Positions 56,301-64,000 of a DNA stretch of 64,000 nucleotides are shown piece by piece; position 1 is the stretch's first letter, and every line of letters begins with the position of its first letter. This DNA is from Diphasiastrum complanatum (Eukaryota > Streptophyta > Lycopodiopsida > Lycopodiales > Lycopodiaceae), in contig CM055095.1 of NCBI GenBank assembly GCA_029204225.1, positions 17,989,561 through 18,053,560 on the forward strand. The letters run 5' to 3'. The position numbers and the translations under genes are program-made. Below the pieces are notes generated by a model. It was not told the DNA's origin. It worked only from the letters and a program-made list of their open reading frames with translations, and searched no databases.

Positions 56301-59300
56301 TGATGTGCCAATTGGTGTCAGGAAATCATTCAAATAAAAGAAGCCCCAACGCACAGGCTATTCTCACAACTGGCTTGCTACCCACAGTGATCAAATGTGT
56401 CGAAGGAGACCATTTCGAAGAAAGATTAAGTGCAGTTGCTATCCTTTGCTCCTGCATGCAAGTAGATGGAGGCTGCAGGAACCTCATTGCTGCTGAGACA
56501 GACTTGGCATCGGTTTTGGATCTCCTTCACGGTGACAACAATATGGCTAGAGGATTTGCTGTTTGTTTTCTATCAGAAATTGTGAAACTTAGTAGGTGAG
56601 TATGAAGACATTTGTCATTTTTGAGTTATGAATCCCAGTAGATAGTGCATGGAAAACTTGGCCTTTACAAAAAATTTGAAACTTTCAAAGTAACCTTTTA
56701 AGAATGAAAATTCATATTGAAGCAAGTTATGGCTCAGCAATTATTAGAGCAGGTTGAATAGCACAATTGGCTTCTGCCTCAACAGTCTCTTTTTGCAAAG
56801 CATGTGTGTACTAAGTTGACCTTTTGATCAAGCTTAGGATTATTTGTTGGAATCCTGGATAACATAATTTCTAAAGCTGCAAGCTTTTGACAGATTGAGT
56901 ATTGAGAAGATTTTGCTCATGGCAAAAGAGATTCTCCAATTTAAACATCAAGTCACATGCTTTTAAATCTTAACACCACTATAGAAGATTTATGCCCAAC
57001 AAGAAATACTACTTGGGTCTTACCAGGCACATAACGCAAAGCTTGAAGCTGGTGCTTAGATTCAAGGACAAACTGCATGAGAGAATATCATAAGCTTATG
57101 TCCTTCGCATTAGTGAATACATGCTCTTGAAAACAGCATTCAAAATGCTAATTTGTGTACGATGGTGGGCATGAACTTTAAGCAGAAGAACATTGAACAA
57201 CAGAATTCTCAATGACATCAAAGGAGGAGGTACACTAAGCAGCAGGCATATGCTCTTGGCCTACCTCCAATCGGCTCCACCAAAGCAACGTGCATTGACA
57301 GCAGGCCTCCTGTTGCAAATTGACCTCCTGGTGCACATTTCACTCGAGCATTTGAGACAAATTTGTCACAAGTTTTTTAGACTCCTGTTTCTGATTGATG
57401 AGGTCAGTTGCTCAATTTCGATTTTGGTGATATTTCCATATGACATAATTTCTGACTCTAGTATTTTAGGAAGAACCTCGAAAATCAAGCATCTATCGAG
57501 ATGAGGCTGTGGATGCTCTGTTGGAGATTCTTAAGAGCAAAGGATCGTCGGAATCTCAAGTCGCTGCTGCAGAGACTTTGGTTGCTTCAGTGGGAATATT
57601 TTCAAGTTCTGGCAAGCCTTTAACAGAATCACTCTTACTTAAAGTAGTTGACCTGGCAAAGAGCAAAAGCCAACTTAGTGAGGGTCTACAAAGTGATGAA
57701 TGGAGAGAAACAAAGGTAATAATTGAAGTCTGTATATAATATTAGAATGTTGCACATCCTGTAATTGCTACTCCATTTGCAAAGCAGTTAAAGTGTTTTA
57801 TGCCACAACAGGAAGAAGAAATATCTGCAAGAGAATGGGAGAGAAGAGTAGCAAAGGCATTGATGGCTTTTGAGAACGGTGCAATTTTTGAAGTTCTACG
57901 TAAGACCGTACAGAGTAATGACACAGAGCTATCCAAGCCGAGTATGGTCACAGCAGTGTGGCTCAGTCGAATGATGCAATTGCTTCCAGACACTGGTTTG
58001 AGAGCAGTGGCATCACGAGCTTTAGTGGATCCTTTTATAGGCATTCTAGTGTGCTCAAAGAACGTTCAAGATCAAGCGTTAGCTGCCCTTGGCTTGCACA
58101 GCTTCCTTGATAATACAGGTGCTTATAATTTCTTGTCTTCTTGCAATATTAAAACATAGCTCTTATGCTTAGAGCTTATAGTCGATTAATCGATGTTTTC
58201 AAGGCTCCTCTTCACTGCCTAGATTGTAGTTCCACAGTCAATTCGTCCTTTTGATAAGCTTAGCAAGACTGTTGCTGATAAAAGTGCTTAATTGTTAGGA
58301 AGCATACAGATCCTTGCAAGAGATGCAGAACAAATAATTGTACCGTTGAGGAAGTTGCAAAAATTGACATGGGTATCAAAACAAATCATCAGAGCTATAG
58401 TCAAAGCTTTTCCGACCAATGCTGTAAATTCCATACACTCAAACAATATTTTTGTATTTTGCAAGTAGTATCTGTTTGCTTGTGATATTTTACCCAGATG
58501 GCTTAGATACTCTCCTGACAAGCCCGTACTTTGCTACAGGCAGATATATGGGCGCACGAAGACGTGGGTCGTATAGAATTAGCCATAAGTGGGGGGATTC
58601 GTGCATTAGTTCGAACAGAAGGACGCATATTTAGTGGACACTCGGATGGCACCATCAAGGTGATACAATTGACAAAAAAAACGAACAATATCTCGATACC
58701 ACGCTGGTTGTGATTGTGTTTGAGCACTAGAGATTTATACTGATATTTTTTCTAAAATGTACTACTTGATCTTTGCTGTGAAGGTATGGCATGAGAGAAC
58801 CAGATTGCCAGCGTTTATTCATGAGATAAAGAAACATAATAGATCAATAACGTCCTTGGCCATTTCACATACAACAGAAAGACTTCATAGTGGTTCTGCA
58901 GATAGAAGCATCAGAGTAAGCCTTTTCTCCAATTTGCAAAGCATTGCAATGTGTTGAGGTAACATAAGTGACAATATATAACGAAGAGGAACACATTTTG
59001 TGCAGAACTCATCTGCTCTCATAAAAATCACTGCAAGAGCATGGTTGCGCTTGAAGTATATTAACAGGAAAAATTAGATTAATGGTATGGTGTGTAATAC
59101 TGTGCTGCAATGACAGATTTGGACACTTGGGCCAGATGAAATTCAATGTGTCCAACTTATCGATTTAAATGATGCAGTTCATGGGCTACTGGTTGCTGGA
59201 ATCATGACTTGCGTAATTCCTCAGGGTACAGGAGTCAAGGTCTGTCCTGGCTTGTTAAAAGATTAGTGTGATAGTAGTTGGAAATGTAGTGCAGATCCTT

Positions 59301-60642
59301 GTTTCCTGCATCAAAATGACACCTTAAATGACAATATTTTACTGGACTAAACACTAGAAGTGTTTGATGCAAACCCTATGTCTCTAACATCGATCAAGAC
59401 TGTACGGAACATAGACACAAATATATGCTGTTTTGCTGTTCTGCAGGTCCAGTATGAGAATGGCGCAAGCAAGGTGCTTAATGGAAGCAAACACATTCAG
59501 AGCATTCACTATCACAACGGAAAAATATATTGTGGGTGCATAGATAGCAGCATCCAGGTATAGAACCTTATCAACTTGGCAACTTGAAACCTTTAAGTTC
59601 GTTGGATGCCTTGAACATATCACACTTCTGGTTTCAAATTCTGTAAGCGTGGGGACTGTCTGCAGGAGCTCGATGTGGCAGATAGCTCTATCTTAACAAT
59701 CCAAGCAGGAACAAGGACTTTAATGGGTAAAAAACCCATTTATGCACTTCAAGTTTGGAATAAGCAGATTTTCGCTGCTGGATCTCCTGTGGATGGTGTA
59801 TCCATGAAGGTACTATGAGGCTCTAGCTAGTTTATTTCAGCACCATAATATCACGCCAGGAGTCTTGAATTTTTGCAATAACAGCTTGAATTGAGAACCT
59901 AAAATGACATCATTGAAACTGCATAATTTAGGTTGTGTTGATCTTGCATTAACTAAATAATAATTGTGAAGAGAAATTCTGTTTTCCTTAGCGCTACAAA
60001 AATTCTTGAATGATTTTATATTGAGAAGCACAGTGAACTCCTAGTTTGTACACTAACAATTTTTCTATTGTTATTCCTATGGTTAGAAAATTGTCATGAC
60101 AGTTAACAGCTTGCATACTTCTACACGTATACCAGTAGGATTTGACAATTGGATTTCTACAGGTCTTCAACCAAACAGATAAGTCGTTGGTAGGCTCTGT
60201 GTCAACTGCAGCAGAAGTAAGAACTATGGTAGTCAATGATGACTTCATTTACCTTGGGACAAGCTCTGGAGTGATCGAGGTTACTTTCTCCTTCTTTGTT
60301 CATTGTATAACACATTGAAAATCTTAGACATCATTATTCTGGTATTACATTTTTTCCAGAATAATTGAGAGCTACATCCTATATGCGACACATCTGGTGA
60401 ACGATATTTGTTCATTGTCAAGTTTACATGGATTTTTTCTTAAGAAAATCTTATACTCAAGGGTTAAAGAAGGGCGGAAAAGATAATTTCATTTTACTTG
60501 AATGCAGGTATGGTTGACAGAAAGTCTTGCTAGAGTAGAAGTCCTCAACGTTGGCAGCAGAATTAATTGTCTGCTACTGAATGGAGATACATTATACGCT
60601 GGTTCCGAGGATGGGAAGCTATCAGTATTTTCTTCTCCTTGA
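53357..60642 (+). CDS. LIN: Host gene 2: CERBERUS/LIN-type U-box, ARM-like and WD40 E3 ubiquitin ligase
   Basis: Fifteen exons give 1479 residues: 53357-54343, 54579-54896, 55007-55155, 55315-56595, 57186-57330, 57470-57715, 57812-58118, 58299-58423, 58540-58659, 58784-58915, 59117-59239, 59447-59557, 59666-59809, 60163-60279, 60508-60642. All phases fit. The N-terminal domain has HKEQCAEQL, ANLDWGIDAL, MLQVCALLDT and YLSAWAHL. The U-box lies near residues 507-580 (FICPITSQLFSDPVTLETGQ, then CPITRQ). An ARM-like region follows, then WD40 blades from about 1220 (SGHSDGTIKVW, SGSADRSIR, AGSEDGKLSVF). Length and order match legume CERBERUS/LIN (about 1485), needed for rhizobial infection; the role in other plants is less defined. 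Exon 1 could also end at the better donor 54261, but that phase does not fit exon 2. Confidence 0.92.
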
Positions 60643-61480
60643 TTCTGAGACATCTATTATGTAGTTCACAGAAGATAAATGAATTGAAGAAGCTGCCATT
60701 CTTTAAAAAAATTGTTCATTGCAGACCATACACAGTTGACATAAAAACTGTAAGTTAGAAAGAAACAAATATGAGTTATCTGGGTTGTTTGGCTGGATTC
60801 TAAGAACTATTTGGAGTGCTGCTCCAAGTCTCTTCACTCGGATCACAATTGACTGCCATGAACATATATATTACTGTTCACTAGTAGATTACAATTCCTT
60901 GTAACATATGATCTAGCTTTCTTCAAGCATCATAACAAATACTGTAGGGAGTTCAATTTTCCCATAAGCTGTTTTTTGAGGATTGTTTTTTCTTGATTCC
61001 CTAGGATTGATTTTGTTGTTTTCCTTCAAAATATCTCTAATCCACTTCTTTGTGTTCATATAAGGTGAATGTGTAGTCCATATAAGTATGCTGTGACTTC
61101 CTTGGAAATATGGTCAGGTGGACTCACTACTTCTTTTTCATGGGAATGGAAATCATTAGTTCATATATTTAGACCATAGTTGCAGCGCGATTCAGAATCG
61201 CGATCCCGATTCGCGATTCGGGATTTTCCCAGAATCGTGTAGAATCGATTTTTTTTTGTTTTTGAAATTTTTTTGTGCAATATGGGTATCAGATGAAAGC
61301 TCTGATCGAGGGGAATATGATTGTGTAGTTTGCCGACTGTTTCAGGTGCAGGATGGTCCCTTTTAGGTGTATTAACTCCTAGGTTTACAACTTTATGCTA
61401 AAGCTGCATCCCATATAAAAAAAAAGAGAACACATTGGGGCATTCCCAATGAACATAGCAGGAATCTCCCTTTCTCTGAT

Positions 61481-61484
<4 letters not shown>
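60643..61484. other. 3' flank of host gene 2
   Basis: No coding frame recognised. At 61183-61250 there are interleaved inverted repeats built on GATTCG/CGAATC-type words (GCGATTC-A-GAATCGC and CCCGATTCGCGATTCGGG). No clear poly(A) signal is seen close to the stop. Confidence 0.4.

Positions 61485-61567
<83 letters not shown>
61485..61567. repeat. (CT)n microsatellite, about 83 bases
   Basis: Pure CT run. Minus-strand frames through it read Arg-Glu repeats and are not genes. Confidence 0.97.
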
Positions 61568-61571
<4 letters not shown>

Positions 61572-61663
61572 CAACAAACGGAACTAAAACCATGCTGAAC
61601 AAAAACCTAGCTGAATCATTCTGAACTTTAGCCTTAAATGAAACAATTTTTGACAAAACAACC

Positions 61664-61774
<111 letters not shown>

Positions 61775-61817
61775 GAGGAATCAGTAGTACAGGTTTCCAA
61801 TTAGAATCTTCTCGATC

Positions 61818-63657
61818 TCATAAAATTCCTGTACTCCTTGTCATGTCTTTTGTTGTTTTCATGCAGTACAAACAAGGGTGTTTAGAGTTAGCGCCATGAG
61901 ATACATTGAACATACATTTTAATGTCTTCAGATCTCCTGCTAAATGCCATTCAATGTTAAAAGTGCCAATTCCAGGAATATTGAGTGGAACTCCCTCCAT
62001 GTGATTTTTTATGGTGGTAGGATTTGATGTTCTATTAAATATCCATGAGATAATGTTATGGTCTTCTTTCAGCACCTATAAGAGAATACAAAAACGTGAT
62101 TAGCCTCATAATATCAACACAAAGAATATTTTAGATATGAAATCCATATTCAAATGATTATCTCTATTTATTATGCAAATGAACTGCTATACCTGAAATG
62201 CTGCCAACCACCAAATATCATTTTCTGATTGAACACTGAATTGCGGCCTTCTGAGTCCTCTGAATTTGAAAGTGCTCCATTCATGATCGTGAGATTGACT
62301 CTTTCCATTTTTTGTCCTTTTATAATTTTAGACTCATCTAACTTGAGAACAACTATCAACTTGTTATTGACATTCTCATTTGTAATACCGTAAAAAATTT
62401 ATGATGAATGTTAATAACTGATTAATGTCAATAAATAAATTGTTGGAATTGTTATATGCTAGACTTTCTCCTTTTGAGCAATACACTTCATTGATATGAG
62501 ATGGATTACCAACTATTGTGTGCATACCATGGTTTAACATGTCTCTTTTTTTTAAAGATGAAATGGTTGTGGGATTGAATTTTTTTTAATATTTACCTGT
62601 GCAAATGCCTCCTTTATCATCTTAAACATTGTTGCGTATGCTTCCCTACTGATGCTAGAAAAACCACATGCCCCCTGAAGCAATGTAGTGTCTAATATTT
62701 TTCCAACTTCATCCATAATGCTATCAGTAATTGAAGCCTTAATCTTTTTCATTTTGTTATTATTTAACATTGATTTCATAGATTTAGAAGTCAAGATAGA
62801 GCCTAGTGAGTTTCCAATTGAAATCTCATCGGCCAAATGGTCTTCAACAACCAATGCTGATCTGCATTGCAAACATAATGTTCATGAAAATGTCAGTAGA
62901 AATTAGGACACTCATAGTATTCATAGTAGTATATAATAAGCAAATCAACAGAAAGTTGAAATGAATAAATAACAAAACTAGTGATTATGAATAAATCAAA
63001 AAGTTCAAGCAATTTTCAGTACCAAAGAAGCTATAACTTACTTGAATGCACGGATTCGTCTTTTTCTATGACCTCCTCTGGATGATAGATCACATATGTC
63101 CTTGTTTACCAGTCTTTTGCTCTTGTTGCTTTGGACCTTTCTATTGAGCACATCCATATCTTTAACAAGAGACAAATATGAGATACGCATGGATTGAAAT
63201 GCAATTTTTATCTCATCATTACTAGTTGTATAATGATGCAAAGAAGATTTCAACCTCTGGATCTCCTCCTTGAGCATCTCATCTTCATCCAAACAAGTTT
63301 TCATCTTTGTACACACTCCTTTGATATTTTCCTTGATTCTTCTTCCAAATAATGTATTCTTTGCATTGAATGTGCATTCCCATAAAGCATCAAATTCTCA
63401 CAGTAAACCCAAAGGCCATTTTTACCATGACACATATAGATTATTAACTGACTCACCGAATGAAAATCTGGATGCTGCAATGAACATGGATCAATAGGAT
63501 ACAATGTTCCTGATGACCATAAATCTACATGTTTTAGCTTTTCCTCCCTGTATCGGACCATATCAGAAGTTGACAATTTGGGTTGCTTTGAATTTCTTGT
63601 CCTGAGCGGAGCATATTCTGGTGACAGATCCACATGAAGATGATAAAGCTTTGTCAT
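61818..63657 (-). pseudogene. Broken multi-exon gene of an unnamed family, with coiled coil and a transposase-like Cys-x-x-Cys segment
   Basis: Minus-strand pieces: 63657-63301 (MTKLYHLHVDLSPEY..., VRYREEKLKHVDLW, QLIIYMCHGKNGLWVYCENL). Then 63316-about 63042 (charged, heptad-like DEDEMLKEEIQRLKSSLHH, ending HRKRRIRAFK), about 62860-62597 (SALVVEDHLADEI...), about 62380-62210 (VVLKLDESKIIKGQKMER, then FGGWQHF) and about 62080-61818 ([32 protein letters not shown]). The introns 63041-62863 and 62596-62380 have good GT/AG ends and matching phase. A frameshift at 63301-63316, a phase clash at the last intron and a stop at 61818 break it. The AGDLK...CLYC part resembles proteins of transposon-like families scattered in plants and animals; exact family unknown. 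Confidence 0.5.
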
Positions 63658-64000
63658 CAGTACAGTAGTATAGTAACAAACAACACAATGACAATAACAA
63701 AGCTGGAGATGACGCTAACGACTCTGCTGGAGATAGAGATGGCGTAGGCTTTTTTCAGAAATGTCACTCCTAATTCAAATTTTTGAGTGTTCCCAACTAT
63801 TGGGAGGGAATATTTCAGCATTTTAAAAAATTATATTTTAACTGTGGTTAAACACCAATGAAGTTTGATGTGACTAAACTAAGGTGCATTCATTTACATG
63901 GAAAGTAGTGCAGGCAGATGCGTAAAGAAGTTAGAAAATGATATTATAATTATTTTATAGTTATTTTTCTCTCTCCTACATGGCATTTCTTATAGGGCCC
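63658..64000. other. Right end, unassigned
   Basis: This may hold the promoter of the minus-strand gene. No element or open frame of note is seen before the window ends. Confidence 0.3.

Overview
The window reads as nuclear DNA of a land plant. It holds two intron-containing plant genes with GT-AG introns inside a sea of broken Ty1/copia and Ty3/gypsy (chromovirus) LTR retrotransposons, long (CT)n/(GA)n microsatellites, and LTR elements whose primer-binding sites match plant initiator tRNA-Met. I see no bacterial operon, CRISPR array or rRNA gene. The species cannot be told from sequence alone; gene density (2 confident host genes in 64 kb) points to a TE-rich genome.

Layout. 1-10.6 kb: fragments of at least three copia families, shuffled and partly inverted, including two large inverted repeats (1.2 kb and 0.8 kb arms). 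10.6-13.2 kb: an unrecognised coding remnant and a decayed gypsy pol (minus). 14.1-19.5 kb: host gene 1 (+), a probable plastid protein with an AMPK-beta/CBM48 glycogen-binding segment. 20.4-23.0 kb: a decayed gypsy gag-pol (+) followed by an unidentified coding remnant. 23.7-28.7 kb: a copia element (+) with both LTRs truncated and the integrase core deleted. 30.0-33.9 kb: a copia element (minus) with a good 5' LTR and PBS, whose pol is replaced by an unrecognised open tail. 34-37.4 kb: mostly unassigned, with an orphan transit-peptide-like exon. 37.5-48.9 kb: a nest of elements. A copia LTR fragment, itself carrying a tRNA-like 74-bp insertion with 23-bp direct repeats, was hit by a 4.75-kb non-coding LTR element (TSD CAGGC), whose 5' LTR was then hit by a chromovirus (TSD GTCAC). 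48.9-52.9 kb: unassigned. 53.4-60.6 kb: host gene 2 (+), a complete 15-exon CERBERUS/LIN-type U-box/WD40 E3 ubiquitin ligase. 61.4-61.8 kb: twin (CT)n tracts. 61.8-63.7 kb: a broken multi-exon minus-strand gene of a family I cannot name, with a transposase-like Cys-x-x-Cys segment.

How the parts relate. The two host genes are not obviously functionally linked. The strongest unusual signal is in the nested region. The non-coding outer element and the gag-less inner chromovirus have different LTRs, yet share the same PBS, the same 2-nt spacer and about 0.6 kb of leader containing five GTGCT...AGCAC hairpin-like repeats. This looks like a parasite/helper pair whose shared leader could act in packaging or dimerisation. 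All positions were read by eye; similarity statements come from reading, not from alignment programs.
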